This document shows, one piece after another, positions 19,724 through 29,383 of a stretch of DNA of 56,573 nt (within the stretch, counting starts at the first letter, position 1; each line of letters starts with the position of its first letter). The notes beneath the pieces are model-generated. The model saw only the letters and a list, made by a program, of their open reading frames with translations, was not told where the DNA came from and searched no databases. The translations under genes and the position numbers were made by a program. Source of the DNA: an uncultured Alphaproteobacteria bacterium (GTDB lineage: Bacteria > Pseudomonadota > Alphaproteobacteria > HIMB59 > GCA-002718135); assembly GCA_902621305.1 (NCBI GenBank), contig CACNLM010000002.1:133812-190384 (forward strand), given 5' to 3'.

Positions 19724-22212
19724 TAAAATTTATATCTAAATGATGTCATTAAAGAAGCATCGAAACGATCTTTAGCTACATGAAAGTAATCATCTATTAC
19801 TTTTCCTTGAAAAGAAAGGTTTGTGTTTTCACTTAAATTAAGAATATAGTATAAAGCAAAATCAATCTGTCTGCCTGAAGGCTCAAGTTTTGTTTCATGT
19901 TGATTATAATTAAGCGTTCCATCTTTATCATTTAATTTTGGTACCAAGTATGTCATTATTCCATTTTCAACTCTTTGTGGTTGTGAAATAGAAAAAATAA
20001 TCCTATCCTTTTTATTAAATAATTCTTTTCTACTTAAATTTGCTGAAAAACTTGTTGTATTTACATTGTCAATTTTTGTAATGAGTGAGTTTGGTGACGT
20101 TGAAACTTTTGAAGACCCATAAGAAGTAACAAACATAAGTTCATTTTTTCCTAATTTAGCATTTTGTCTAAAAGCAATAAAATTTGTAGGATTATCATTT
20201 TCATCTAGTGAAAATGCGCCGTTAAACTTATTATCTAAAAAGCCCCCATTTTCAGTGGTAATACCTGCAAGAATGGCATTATCTTTTTTAAGGTTACTAT
20301 AAGACAATACATAGCCTTTTTTATCCAAGGAAAATCTATCCTCTGTTTGCATGTAGCCAAGACTTATATTTGTATCTTTATTTTTAAAAATGTTTGAACT
20401 CATATTATATGAGTTATCTTTACTAGTTAAGTAAGGTAATAATATGTTTTCTTTGTTATTAAATGTTTTGATATCCTCTGAAGAAATGTAACCTAAGTTA
20501 ATATCCAAGGGATAGTTGTATGAAGTATTTAGATTATAATTATGGTTACTTACTGAATATGAAATTCCTTTTTCAGGTACCAAATAATTATTTTCATCCA
20601 CTACAAAAGAATAATTAAAGTTTTTTCCATAATTTTTATCTGTGGCAGAAAAAGATTCAAATCTATTCTCATCAAAGGAATTCTCTAAATTAGTAATTCT
20701 TTTAGGTTTATCATTTACTAAATGATTATCAAAATTGTATTCAAATGCACCGTATAAAGCGTCATAAAAGTAACTTTTTTTGCCTTTAAAAGAATTTGAA
20801 ATTGAATCTCCGAAAACTATTCCATTACTAAAATTCGATTTTTTTAAATTATGGACTGTAGCATTCTCAATTGTATCACCAATTAAAATTGACTCCGACA
20901 TTCTAGAAGATGTAATTGGTTGAAGGGCAGCATAAATATCAGGAACTCCATGACCATATGTAGTGTTGTAACCGTGAGTAATACCATTTGCAAAAGTTGT
21001 TGAGGATGTTGCCGTGAAAAAAGAATTGTCTGCTGAAGCGAGAAGTCTATCTGTCAATTGTGATGGTGTTTGCGTTGGAAAAGCTTCTGACAGAATTGCT
21101 ATTAAACCAGATATTTGTGGAGCTGCAAATGAGGTGCCGCTTTTCTTTGTAGTCATATCTACATCACTAACACCTTGGACATAGTCATTTGAACCAATTA
21201 TATTGGACACACTGAAAACTTCAAAGCCATCAGCAACCAAACAATAGGCTGCGGTACTTCCACAAATTGCAGACTTTCTAGTATATGTTTCACTACCACT
21301 AGAGCCTGTAATTTCAACATTTCCAACAGTTATCCATGCTTCATTTAATGAAGTGTAGATTTCTGGAAGTGCAGCAGCTACATCTGCATCACCTAAGCCT
21401 GAAACATTAGATAATGCATATACAATTACGCCTTTATCTTGAAATTGATTTAAGGCCCTTACAAAATTATTAATTGATGTAGCATTAGATGTAAGGCCTG
21501 AATTGGTAGCAAGTGTTGCTATTGATGCCGATGTATAGTTTGTAGATGAATTATAAGCCTCATTTGTAAAACCCCAGCTATTATTTTGAACTATAGCTGA
21601 CGAGTTCTTAGCATCAGTAGTTGCCGAAGCCCAGTGATCTGCATAATATGTATTTGATCCTTTTTGCTCATAATCAGCAAAGTGTAAATCTGCATTATAT
21701 GCAACACCCATCATTGTATCAATATCCCCAGAAGGATTGCTATAACTTACTACCGTCAACTCACTTGGATCTGAATTATCGTTGTAATCTGCTGCTGCTA
21801 TGCCTGCAACAAAGTTTCCATGATAACCCTCACCAGAATCACCTTCTGCTGTAGTTAAAGTACCATAAGTAGAAATTGTTTTTTTTGCAAATTCAGTATG
21901 AGCTGTTGCAAAAGCATGATCTAAAATCGCAATAGTCTTTCCATCACCAGATAATCCATAGCCATAAGCCTTATGCAAGTTTATAGATTCGTATGGGGTA
22001 ACTGTCGAACTACCGTGAGCATTAATATTATCAAATTCAGCTCTAGATTGCCAAGTACTTGCAGTTGATGAGTTGTAAGTTAATGAAGTTCCTTTTTCCA
22101 AAAAAGTTGTTGATGAAGATGAGCCGCCACCTATACCCGCTATACCACCACCACCACAATTATATAGAAATAATAATGATAAAATAATGCCTATAGTGCT
22201 TCGTTCTTGCAT
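19723..22212 (-). CDS. subtilisin-like (S8) serine protease autotransporter with lipobox
   Basis: Predicted cell-surface protease of 829 residues. The signal ends in LYNC (lipidated C19) followed by a Gly/Ser-rich linker (to about 36). The S8 domain (about 70-435) has the triad D98 (AILDHAF), H131 (HGNFVAGI) and S361 (GTSFAAP), with N210/N211 in QNNSWG or a later Asn as oxyanion candidates. The last 270 or so residues are alternating beta-strands ending FRYKF, a terminal-aromatic autotransporter barrel. Lipidated S8 autotransporters are known as NalP and SphB1. The D and H motifs are slightly non-consensus but the residues are present. Confidence 0.88.
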   Translation of the reverse strand: MQERSTIGIILSLLFLYNCGGGGIAGIGGGSSSSTTFLEKGTSLTYNSSTASTWQSRAEFDNINAHGSSTVTPYESINLHKAYGYGLSGDGKTIAILDHAFATAHTEFAKKTISTYGTLTTAEGDSGEGYHGNFVAGIAAADYNDNSDPSELTVVSYSNPSGDIDTMMGVAYNADLHFADYEQKGSNTYYADHWASATTDAKNSSAIVQNNSWGFTNEAYNSSTNYTSASIATLATNSGLTSNATSINNFVRALNQFQDKGVIVYALSNVSGLGDADVAAALPEIYTSLNEAWITVGNVEITGSSGSETYTRKSAICGSTAAYCLVADGFEVFSVSNIIGSNDYVQGVSDVDMTTKKSGTSFAAPQISGLIAILSEAFPTQTPSQLTDRLLASADNSFFTATSSTTFANGITHGYNTTYGHGVPDIYAALQPITSSRMSESILIGDTIENATVHNLKKSNFSNGIVFGDSISNSFKGKKSYFYDALYGAFEYNFDNHLVNDKPKRITNLENSFDENRFESFSATDKNYGKNFNYSFVVDENNYLVPEKGISYSVSNHNYNLNTSYNYPLDINLGYISSEDIKTFNNKENILLPYLTSKDNSYNMSSNIFKNKDTNISLGYMQTEDRFSLDKKGYVLSYSNLKKDNAILAGITTENGGFLDNKFNGAFSLDENDNPTNFIAFRQNAKLGKNELMFVTSYGSSKVSTSPNSLITKIDNVNTTSFSANLSRKELFNKKDRIIFSISQPQRVENGIMTYLVPKLNDKDGTLNYNQHETKLEPSGRQIDFALYYILNLSENTNLSFQGKVIDDYFHVAKDRFDASLMTSFRYKF

Positions 22213-22270
22213 ACAAAAACAATATTAAATAATTATTTAAATATCAACAGAATTAATAATTTAAATAATT

Positions 22271-23074
22271 CTAAATAAATAAATCATTCATTGAAAATAG
22301 GCCTTGTTTTTTCTTAGATAGGAATATTGCAGCCTGAATAGCTCCCATAACAAAAATAGATCTGTTGTTTGCTTTATGTATTAAATCTACTCTATCATTA
22401 ACACCAATAAAACTAACAGTATGTTCACCTGCAATTTCACCACCTCTTGTAACAGAAAAGCCAATGTCACCTTTTTTTCTAGATGATAGTTTTTTTGTAC
22501 GATCTAAAACCTTTGATTTATTTAATTTAGTTTTTCTTCCCTCAGCTGCATATTCACCCAGAGATAATGCGGTTCCAGAAGGAGCATCTTTTTTATGTTT
22601 ATGATGAGTCTCAGCAATCTCAATATCATAATCAGTATCTTTTAAAGCTGATGCTGTTTGTTTTACTAAGTTAAATAATAAGTTAACGCCCAAACTCATG
22701 TTAGAAGACATGAGTATAGGTATTTTTTTAGAATAACTTTTTACTTTCTTTTTTTGTGCATCCGTCATTCCGGTTGTGCCAATAACAACTGCTGTTTTAT
22801 TTGCAGAGGCGATCTTAAGATTATCTAAAGTAGACTCAGGTGTTGTAAAATCAATGATGACTTTTGCTTCTTTGATTAGCTGAGCTGCATTAGCTGTAAC
22901 TAATTTTACAGAGTGTATACTTGAAACTTTGTTTAAAGGTTTGTTTATATCTTTATGTTTTTTGTGTTCAAAACCACCGACAAATTCTAATTTTTTATTT
23001 TGTAAAATTTGTTTCGATATTTCCTGACCCATTCGGCCAAGACAACCTGCAACTGCTATTTTAATTTTTGCCAT
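22271..23074 (-). CDS. dapB: 4-hydroxy-tetrahydrodipicolinate reductase
   Basis: Reduces the DapA product with NAD(P)H in lysine and meso-diaminopimelate synthesis, so it feeds peptidoglycan. The 267-residue protein has the nucleotide-binding GCLGRMGQEI, VIDFTTPE, GTTGM and the substrate loop ETHHKHKKDAPSGTAL with its catalytic His and Lys. It is downstream of dnaJ, separated by 41 bp, an arrangement common in alphaproteobacteria. Length and motifs are normal. Confidence 0.95.
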   Translation of the reverse strand: MAKIKIAVAGCLGRMGQEISKQILQNKKLEFVGGFEHKKHKDINKPLNKVSSIHSVKLVTANAAQLIKEAKVIIDFTTPESTLDNLKIASANKTAVVIGTTGMTDAQKKKVKSYSKKIPILMSSNMSLGVNLLFNLVKQTASALKDTDYDIEIAETHHKHKKDAPSGTALSLGEYAAEGRKTKLNKSKVLDRTKKLSSRKKGDIGFSVTRGGEIAGEHTVSFIGVNDRVDLIHKANNRSIFVMGAIQAAIFLSKKKQGLFSMNDLFI

Positions 23075-23115
23075 AAAAACTTCTTATACTTTGGTGATTG
23101 TAAGTTGAAAAGAAA

Positions 23116-24249
23116 TTAAGTTAAATCTTCCCAGACTTCTTTTAATTTTGAGAAAAAACCTTGTGATTTTGGACTGTGTTTTTTTGAGGTTCCCCCTTCA
23201 TTTTCGAACTCTCTCAAAATATCTTTTTGTTTGCTATTTAGATTAACTGGTATTTCAACGTTTGCTTGCACATACATGTCACCCCTTCTACTTTGTCGAA
23301 GTATACTCATTCCTTTGCCGCGAAGTCTAAATTGTGTCTCAGATTGAGTTCCTGCTGGAATATTAAGTCTAGCTTTTTTTCCCTCTATTGTTGGCACTTC
23401 TATTTCACCTCCTAGAATAGCCGTTGTTATGGAGATTGGTATTTCACAAAATAAATTTTCTTCTTCTCTTTCAAAGAGTTTGTCCTTTTGAACTTCAACA
23501 AAAATATATAGATCCCCATTTCCTGCACCTCTTTCACCTGGCTCTCCCTCACCAGCTATACGAATTCTTGTGCCTGTATCAACACCAGCAGGAATAGTAA
23601 CAGAAATTGTTTTTTGTTTTTTTATATTTCCAGTTCCAGAACATTTAAGACACGGATTTTTTATACTTGAACCTTCTCCACCACATGTAGGGCATGGTCT
23701 TTCAATAGAAAAGAAACCTTGCTGTGATCGAACTTTTCCTGCACCACCACAAGTAGAACAGGTACTTGGTCCAGATTTATCTGCACTTCCAGTTGCTGCA
23801 CAAGCATCACAACCAACATAAGTTGGAATTCTTATTTGTGGTTTCTTTCCAGTGAAAGCTTCGAATAGTGAAACGGACATATTATAACGAAGATCACTTC
23901 CTCTTTGAGGTCCTCGTCTTCTTGATGATTGTCCTCCAAAACCCCCACCAAAGAACTCTTCAAAGATATCAGAAAAACCACCAGCAAAATCTCCAAAGCC
24001 TTGAGCTCCGCCCATTCCACCTTGTTTGAAAGCGTCATGTCCATATTGATCATAAGCTGATCTTTTTTCTGAGTCTTTTAGAACTTCGTAAGCAGCAGCT
24101 GCTTCTTTGAATTTTCTTTCAGCAGTTTTATCATCCTTGTTACGATCAGGATGATATTTCATGGCTTGTTTTCTATAAGCTTTTTTTATTTCATCTTCAC
24201 TGGCATTTCGTTGAACACCTAGTATCTCATAGAAATCTTTATCAGCCAC
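23116..24249 (-). CDS. dnaJ: chaperone DnaJ
   Basis: Hsp40 co-chaperone that delivers unfolded substrates to DnaK and stimulates its ATPase. The 377-residue protein has the J domain with YHPDRN (about 30-36), a Gly/Phe-rich stretch (about 75-115), four zinc-finger repeats of CxxCxGxG type ([32 protein letters not shown]), and the C-terminal substrate domains. The first repeat has Ala in place of the usual Gly. It is 28 bp downstream of dnaK and presumably shares its heat-shock promoter. Confidence 0.97.
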   Translation of the reverse strand: MADKDFYEILGVQRNASEDEIKKAYRKQAMKYHPDRNKDDKTAERKFKEAAAAYEVLKDSEKRSAYDQYGHDAFKQGGMGGAQGFGDFAGGFSDIFEEFFGGGFGGQSSRRRGPQRGSDLRYNMSVSLFEAFTGKKPQIRIPTYVGCDACAATGSADKSGPSTCSTCGGAGKVRSQQGFFSIERPCPTCGGEGSSIKNPCLKCSGTGNIKKQKTISVTIPAGVDTGTRIRIAGEGEPGERGAGNGDLYIFVEVQKDKLFEREEENLFCEIPISITTAILGGEIEVPTIEGKKARLNIPAGTQSETQFRLRGKGMSILRQSRRGDMYVQANVEIPVNLNSKQKDILREFENEGGTSKKHSPKSQGFFSKLKEVWEDLT

Positions 24250-24277
24250 ATCTCCTCCTTATAAAAATTATGGAGCG

Positions 24278-26200
24278 TTAATCTTTTTTATCTTCGTCTA
24301 CTTCTTCAAATTCAGCATCTACAACTTTTTCATCTTTTGTATTATCAGCTGATGGTTCAGCACCAGATGGATCAGGTTGAGGTCCAGCACCTTGAGGGTT
24401 TTGTTTATAAATTGCTTCACCCATTTTAAGAGATGACTGAACAAGTGCTTCAGTTTTAGATTTTATAGCTTCTAAATCCTCACCGTCTTTAACTTTCTTA
24501 AGCTCTTCAATATCCTCTGTGATTTTATTTCTATCTGCTTCAGGAATTTTATCTCCATGCTCTTTTAAATTCTTTTCAGTTTCATTAATTAAACTATCAG
24601 CATGGTTTCTAGTATCAACAGCTTCTCTTTTCTTTTTGTCAGCTTCAGCATTTTCTTCTGCCTCTTTGACCATTTTTTCAATCTCTTCATCTGATAATCC
24701 GCCAGAAGCCTGGATCTTGATTTGTTGTTCTTTACCAGTTGATTTGTCTTTAGCCGAAACGTTTACAATACCATTTGCATCGATATCAAAAGTTACTTCA
24801 ATTTGAGGCATTCCTCTTGCGGCAGGTGGAATACCCACTAGATCAAACTGACCTAGTAATTTGTTATCAGCAGCCATTTCTCTTTCACCTTGAAACACTC
24901 TAATAGTTACTGCACTCTGATTATCTTCAGCTGTAGAAAATACCTGGCTCTTCTTTGTTGGGATAGTTGTATTTTTATCAATCAGTTTTGTGAATACGCC
25001 GCCAAGTGTTTCAATACCAAGTGATAAAGGTGTAACATCAAGTAATAATACATCTTTGACATCACCTTGTAACACACCTGCTTGAATAGCTGCACCGGAA
25101 GCAACAACTTCATCTGGGTTAACACCTTTATTAGGCTCTTTACCAAAAAAGTTTTTTACTATCTCCGTTACTTTAGGCATTCTTGTCATACCACCAACTA
25201 AAATAACATCATCGATTTCTGCGGCTTGTAATCCGGCATCTTTAAGTGCCATTTCACAAGGTTTTAAACTTTGATTTAAAAGTTCACCTACGATAGCTTC
25301 AAGTTTTGCTCTCGATAACTTAATCGTTAAATGTTTAGGGCCAGATTGATCAGCTGTTATGAATGGTAAGTTAACTTCTGTTTCAGTAGAGCTTGATAAT
25401 TCAATTTTTGCTTTTTCAGCTGCCTCTTTCAAACGTTGAAGAGCAAGTTTATCTGAACGTAAATCAATACCATTATCTTTTTTAAATTCGTCAGCGAGAT
25501 AATCAATAATTTTAAGATCAAAATCTTCACCGCCAAGGTGCGTATCGCCATTGGTAGATTTAACTTCAAAAACACCATCGCCTATTTCTAAAATAGAAAT
25601 ATCAAATGTTCCTCCACCAAGATCGTAAACAGCAACTGTACCTGTTTTCTTTTTATCTAAACCATATGCTAACGCTGCAGCAGTAGGCTCATTAATAATT
25701 CTTAAAACTTCTAGTCCAGCAATTTTTCCAGCATCTTTTGTTGCTTGTCTTTGAGCATCATTAAAATATGCAGGAACTGTTATAACTGCTTGTGTAACAG
25801 TATCTCCTAAATAAGACTCTGCTGTCTCTTTCATTTTTTGTAAAATGAATGCACTAATTTGACTTGGACTATATTTATCTCCACGTGCTTCTACCCAAGC
25901 ATCACCGTTATCACCTTTTACGATTTTATAAGGTACTAATCCACTGTCAGACTTAACAGCTTCATCCTCAAATGTTCTTCCGATTAATCTTTTTATGGCA
26001 AATAAAGTATTTTCAGAATTAGTTACTGCTTGTCTTTTAGCTGATTGTCCAACAAGTTTTTCTTTTGTATCAGTGAATGCTACCATTGATGGTGTTGTTC
26101 TTCCACCTTCAGAGTTTTCAATTACTTTTGCTTCCTTACCGTCCATTACTGCAACGCAGGAGTTTGTAGTACCTAAATCAATACCAATTACTTTTGCCAT
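24278..26200 (-). CDS. dnaK: chaperone DnaK (Hsp70)
   Basis: ATP-driven folding chaperone, 640 residues. The ATPase domain begins [17 protein letters not shown] and includes [17 protein letters not shown] and the [11 protein letters not shown] segment. The substrate domain and helical lid follow, and the tail ends in the acidic [10 protein letters not shown] typical of bacterial DnaK. Its ATG is preceded by AGAGGAT. Upstream is a sigma-32-like promoter at 26252-26280. It works with GrpE and DnaJ, both adjacent. Confidence 0.98.
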   Translation of the reverse strand: MAKVIGIDLGTTNSCVAVMDGKEAKVIENSEGGRTTPSMVAFTDTKEKLVGQSAKRQAVTNSENTLFAIKRLIGRTFEDEAVKSDSGLVPYKIVKGDNGDAWVEARGDKYSPSQISAFILQKMKETAESYLGDTVTQAVITVPAYFNDAQRQATKDAGKIAGLEVLRIINEPTAAALAYGLDKKKTGTVAVYDLGGGTFDISILEIGDGVFEVKSTNGDTHLGGEDFDLKIIDYLADEFKKDNGIDLRSDKLALQRLKEAAEKAKIELSSSTETEVNLPFITADQSGPKHLTIKLSRAKLEAIVGELLNQSLKPCEMALKDAGLQAAEIDDVILVGGMTRMPKVTEIVKNFFGKEPNKGVNPDEVVASGAAIQAGVLQGDVKDVLLLDVTPLSLGIETLGGVFTKLIDKNTTIPTKKSQVFSTAEDNQSAVTIRVFQGEREMAADNKLLGQFDLVGIPPAARGMPQIEVTFDIDANGIVNVSAKDKSTGKEQQIKIQASGGLSDEEIEKMVKEAEENAEADKKKREAVDTRNHADSLINETEKNLKEHGDKIPEADRNKITEDIEELKKVKDGEDLEAIKSKTEALVQSSLKMGEAIYKQNPQGAGPQPDPSGAEPSADNTKDEKVVDAEFEEVDEDKKD

Positions 26201-26251
26201 ATTTTTTATCCTCTTTACTTAATTATTTACCAATCAACATCGGCTACATTA

Positions 26252-26280
26252 GATATGGGAAAAAAGTTTTAAAATACAAG
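26252..26280 (-). promoter_or_regulatory. sigma-32 (RpoH)-type promoter of dnaK
   Basis: On the minus strand CTTGTA (26280-26275) is followed after 15 bases by CCCATAT, matching the heat-shock consensus CTTG...CCCATNT. The same pattern with the same spacing stands before hslV (36010-36037). It lies in the 124-bp grpE-dnaK gap, about 50 bases before the dnaK ATG. No CIRCE inverted repeat (the HrcA operator) is visible here. Confidence 0.6.
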
Positions 26281-26324
26281 GATCTTCATGATTTATATTA
26301 AAAAAACAAGTAATTTAGGGCTTT

Positions 26325-26996
26325 TTATGACTTTTCTTTACTCTCATTTTCAGAATTGTCTTCTTCTTTTTCTTTTGCAGGTTCTTCTTTTTTAGCGACT
26401 GGTTTTTTGGATACTCCAACCATTGCTGCTCTTAGTAATCGGTCATGCATTGTATACCCAGATTGGACTTCCTGAACTACCGTTCCTTCTTCAACTTCAT
26501 TATTTTCAACTTCCATCATTGCCTGATGAAAATTATGGTCAAATTTTTGATTTAACGTTTCAATTTTTTTAACTCCGTGTTTTTCAAGAGTGCTTTTGTA
26601 TTCTTTAAGCACCATTTTTAAACCGTCGATAAGGTTTTTTATACTTTCTGGATGATTTTCATCTTCTGGTAAAGCATCCAGCGCTCTTTCTAAATTATCT
26701 CCTGGCGATAGAATATCTCTTGCTAAATTTATACTGCCAAACTTTATTGTTTCAACTTTTTCTCGTTCAAATCTTTTTCTAAGATTTTCCATTTCAGCAA
26801 GTAATCGAATTTTCTCTTCTTTTAGTGTTTCTATTTCCTTTTCTAAGCTGTCTTCTTCTGTATTTTCATTTTCGCTTGTCTCTTCTGTATCTGTGTTTTC
26901 TTGAGTATCATTATTATCTTCTTCGTTGTCAATATTCTCAGAATCAGGTTCTTTTATTTCTTCTTGTTGGTTATCTTCTTCTTTTTTCTCAACCAT
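26325..26996 (-). CDS. grpE: nucleotide exchange factor GrpE
   Basis: Releases ADP from DnaK. The 223-residue protein has an unusually long acidic N-terminal tail (about 1-52, nearly all E, D, N, Q, T, S, K), the long coiled-coil helix (LEKEIETLKEEKIRLLAEM, then LRKRFEREK), and the beta domain with FDHNFHQAMMEVE and GYTMHDRLLRAAMVGVSK. A second charged tail follows GrpE's normal end. Its start overlaps the hrcA stop by one base. Confidence 0.95.
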   Translation of the reverse strand: MVEKKEEDNQQEEIKEPDSENIDNEEDNNDTQENTDTEETSENENTEEDSLEKEIETLKEEKIRLLAEMENLRKRFEREKVETIKFGSINLARDILSPGDNLERALDALPEDENHPESIKNLIDGLKMVLKEYKSTLEKHGVKKIETLNQKFDHNFHQAMMEVENNEVEEGTVVQEVQSGYTMHDRLLRAAMVGVSKKPVAKKEEPAKEKEEDNSENESKEKS

Positions 26997-28042
26997 TAAT
27001 CAATCACCTTTCCAATAATTTTAGATGTATAATCAACAAGAGGAACTATTTTGGAGTAGTTTAATCTTGTTGGACCAACAACACCTATAGCTCCTATAAT
27101 CTCTTGATCATTATTTTTATATGGGGCCATTACCATAGAAAGACCAGAGTGTTTAAACAAAAAATTTTTAGATCCAATAAAAATCTGAACCCCTTTTGCT
27201 TTTCCTGCCGTTTCTAATATATCTACAAAACTAGATTTTTTCTCAATGTCATCAAAAAGATTTCTGATTTGATCTAAATCTTTCGAAACTATTTCATCTT
27301 TTAATAAATTTGATTGACCATGTAGAAAAATATAAGGATTTTTACTATTAGGCTGAGTTTCTATAATACCTTGTTGAATTAATTTAGAAGAAATTGACTC
27401 TAACTCATTTTGTGAATTTTTTATTTCAGATTGAATTAGTCTTTTAATTTGTGAAATGTTTTTATTGGTAAACTTTGATGTAAGATAATTGGAAGCCTGT
27501 ATCAATAATGAACTATTATATTTACCATTATCTTCAATGATGCGATTTTCTACTTCTCCGTTCTCATAAGCAAGAATAAGCATTAACTGACTAGTATTTA
27601 ATCTTATAAACTCAACGTGCTTTAAGTTTTTTTGAAATTTTGGCGCAATAACTATTCCTGCATAACTAGATAATCCTGAAATAGCTTTAGAAGCAACATC
27701 GAGGACCTCCTCATACGATTTGCCTTTTGTTAAACATTGTTGTTTAATGTTTTCTTTATCTATTTTTGAAATTCTTCCAAATTCTAAAAGTCCATCGACA
27801 AAAAACCTCATACCTTTCTCGGTAGGCATTCTTCCAGCTGATCTATGCGGGGCATATAGAAGGCCTTCTTTTTGTAAATTTGATAAAATTGATCTAATTG
27901 ATGCCGAGGAAAGATTTAGGCCTCCCATCTTCATAATTGTTTCTGATCCTGCTGGAGACCCGGTTTTAAGATATGACTCAACTAATTTTTTAAAAATTAA
28001 TTTCGATCTATCATTAATTTGTGCATATACATTATCAGACAT
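26996..28042 (-). CDS. hrcA: heat-inducible transcription repressor HrcA
   Basis: The 348-residue protein has the N-terminal winged helix (about 10-80: LVESYLKTGSPAGSETI, LSSASIRSILSNLQKEGLL) and the GAF-like regulatory region ending IGAIGVVGPTRLNYSKIVPLVDYTSKII. HrcA represses chaperone genes by binding CIRCE elements. I saw no CIRCE site in this window, so its target is probably elsewhere (for example groESL, not present here). It forms an operon with grpE and diverges from rph with a 47-bp gap. Confidence 0.94.
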   Translation of the reverse strand: MSDNVYAQINDRSKLIFKKLVESYLKTGSPAGSETIMKMGGLNLSSASIRSILSNLQKEGLLYAPHRSAGRMPTEKGMRFFVDGLLEFGRISKIDKENIKQQCLTKGKSYEEVLDVASKAISGLSSYAGIVIAPKFQKNLKHVEFIRLNTSQLMLILAYENGEVENRIIEDNGKYNSSLLIQASNYLTSKFTNKNISQIKRLIQSEIKNSQNELESISSKLIQQGIIETQPNSKNPYIFLHGQSNLLKDEIVSKDLDQIRNLFDDIEKKSSFVDILETAGKAKGVQIFIGSKNFLFKHSGLSMVMAPYKNNDQEIIGAIGVVGPTRLNYSKIVPLVDYTSKIIGKVID

Positions 28043-28089
28043 AAGAATTTTATTTAAAAATAATAATTATCTACTATTATTAAATTTAT

Positions 28090-28800
28090 ATGAGAAAAGA
28101 TAGATCCTTCAATCAAATGCGTGAAATTTCATTTGAGAAAAACGTAAATATTCATGCTGATGGTTCATGCTTAGTAAAATTTGGAAATACACATGTCCTT
28201 TGTCTTGCAACAATTGATGAAAAAGTTCCTCATTGGTTAAAGAATACTGGAAAGGGTTGGGTTACAGCAGAATATGGCATGCTACCAAGGTCTACAAATA
28301 CAAGAATGGACAGAGAGGCGGCAAAAGGAAAACAGTCAGGTAGAACGCAAGAAATACAAAGGTTAATTGGGCGTAGCTTAAGATCAATTGTTGATCTTTC
28401 AAACCTAGGAGAGCGTCAAATAAAAATAGACTGTGATGTTATTCAAGCAGATGGTGGAACAAGAACTGCTTCTATCAGTGGTGGTTTTATTTCTTTATAT
28501 CTAGCAATAGAAAAATTAAAAAATAATTATAATCTCCAAAAACCAATTATCAAAAACTTTATAGGGGCAGTATCAACTGGCATAGTGGAAAATAAAGCAA
28601 TATTAGACTTAGATTATAAAGAAGACTCAGATGCTCAAGTAGATGCAAATTTTGTAATTTGTGATTCAGATGAAATATCTGAAATACAAGTTACTGGTGA
28701 AGAATTTTTTTTTAATGATGTTCAGTTTACAGAAATGTTTTCTCTGGCAAAAATTGGAGTTAAAGAGATAATTTCTAAACAAAAAGAGGCATTGAAATAA
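28090..28800 (+). CDS. rph: ribonuclease PH
   Basis: Phosphorolytic 3' exonuclease that trims tRNA precursors. The 236-residue protein has RDRSFNQMREISFE-type start, GWVTAEYGMLPRSTNTRM, the phosphate-binding GRTQEIQRLIGRSLR, and the catalytic aspartates in DCDVIQADGGTRTASISG. Length matches the family. It diverges from hrcA and is followed after one base by rdgB. The hrcA-grpE / rph-rdgB arrangement is common in alphaproteobacteria. Confidence 0.96.
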   Translation: MRKDRSFNQMREISFEKNVNIHADGSCLVKFGNTHVLCLATIDEKVPHWLKNTGKGWVTAEYGMLPRSTNTRMDREAAKGKQSGRTQEIQRLIGRSLRSIVDLSNLGERQIKIDCDVIQADGGTRTASISGGFISLYLAIEKLKNNYNLQKPIIKNFIGAVSTGIVENKAILDLDYKEDSDAQVDANFVICDSDEISEIQVTGEEFFFNDVQFTEMFSLAKIGVKEIISKQKEALK

Positions 28801-28801
28801 A

Positions 28802-29383
28802 TTGAGTCGATTATTATTTTTTTCAAATAATAAAAATAAGATAATTGAAATTAAAAAAATTTTTAACAAATTCAATATAGAACTAATTTCATTAAATGAT
28901 TTAAAGATAAGTGAAGAGCCAGAAGAAAAAGGTCAAACTTTTGAAGAAAATGCAAAAATTAAATCAGACTATGGATTTAATAAAACTGGCATTCCTTGTT
29001 TTGCCGATGACTCAGGAATATGTATTGAAAGCTTAAATTGGAAACCGGGTGTTCTTTCAAAAAGATTTTTAAATAATTTCAAAAGTAATGAGGCTTGTTT
29101 TGAAAGTATTATTAAAAGTACAAAAAAAAATTGTAAACAAAATGCTTACTTTAAAACTTCAATCAGCCTAACAATTAAAGATGAGCAAAATATAGTATTT
29201 AATGGTAAAATTGATGGAAAAATTTCTGAACGAGCTAAGGGTAGATTTGGTTTTGGTTATGACCCAATATTCATTCCAAAAAATTATAACAAAACATTGG
29301 CTGAATTAAATACCAAAGAAAAAAATGAAATTAGCCATAGGTCTATAGCAGTAACAAAATTGATTAACTTTTTAACTAATTAA
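28802..29383 (+). CDS. rdgB: XTP/dITP diphosphatase (RdgB/HAM1)
   Basis: House-cleaning enzyme that hydrolyses ITP, XTP and deoxy forms, keeping them out of DNA and RNA. The 193-residue protein shows SNNKNKIIEIKKIF, FADDSGICIESLNWKPG, and GRFGFGYDPIFIP. It starts with TTG one base after the rph stop; no nearer ATG gives the conserved N-terminus. Its 3' end overlaps the convergent lipoprotein gene by 8 bp. In many alphaproteobacteria hemW follows rdgB; here it does not. Confidence 0.93.
   Translation: MSRLLFFSNNKNKIIEIKKIFNKFNIELISLNDLKISEEPEEKGQTFEENAKIKSDYGFNKTGIPCFADDSGICIESLNWKPGVLSKRFLNNFKSNEACFESIIKSTKKNCKQNAYFKTSISLTIKDEQNIVFNGKIDGKISERAKGRFGFGYDPIFIPKNYNKTLAELNTKEKNEISHRSIAVTKLINFLTN

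Noticed and set aside
23570-23821. Plus-strand open frame opposite the dnaJ zinc-finger region
   Set aside because: Shadow of dnaJ: the opposite frame has all domain signatures, this one has none.
25882-25887. CACGTG hexamer in dnaK
   Set aside because: Lacks the TTT/AAA arms of parS.
26995-28103. Search for a CIRCE element near hrcA, grpE and dnaK
   Set aside because: No TTAGCACTC-N9-GAGTGCTAA or close form seen.
28043-28110. Possible sigma-32 site upstream of hrcA (TTGAAG ... CTCATAT)
   Set aside because: The -35 lacks the leading C and the spacing is two bases short compared with the dnaK and hslV sites.
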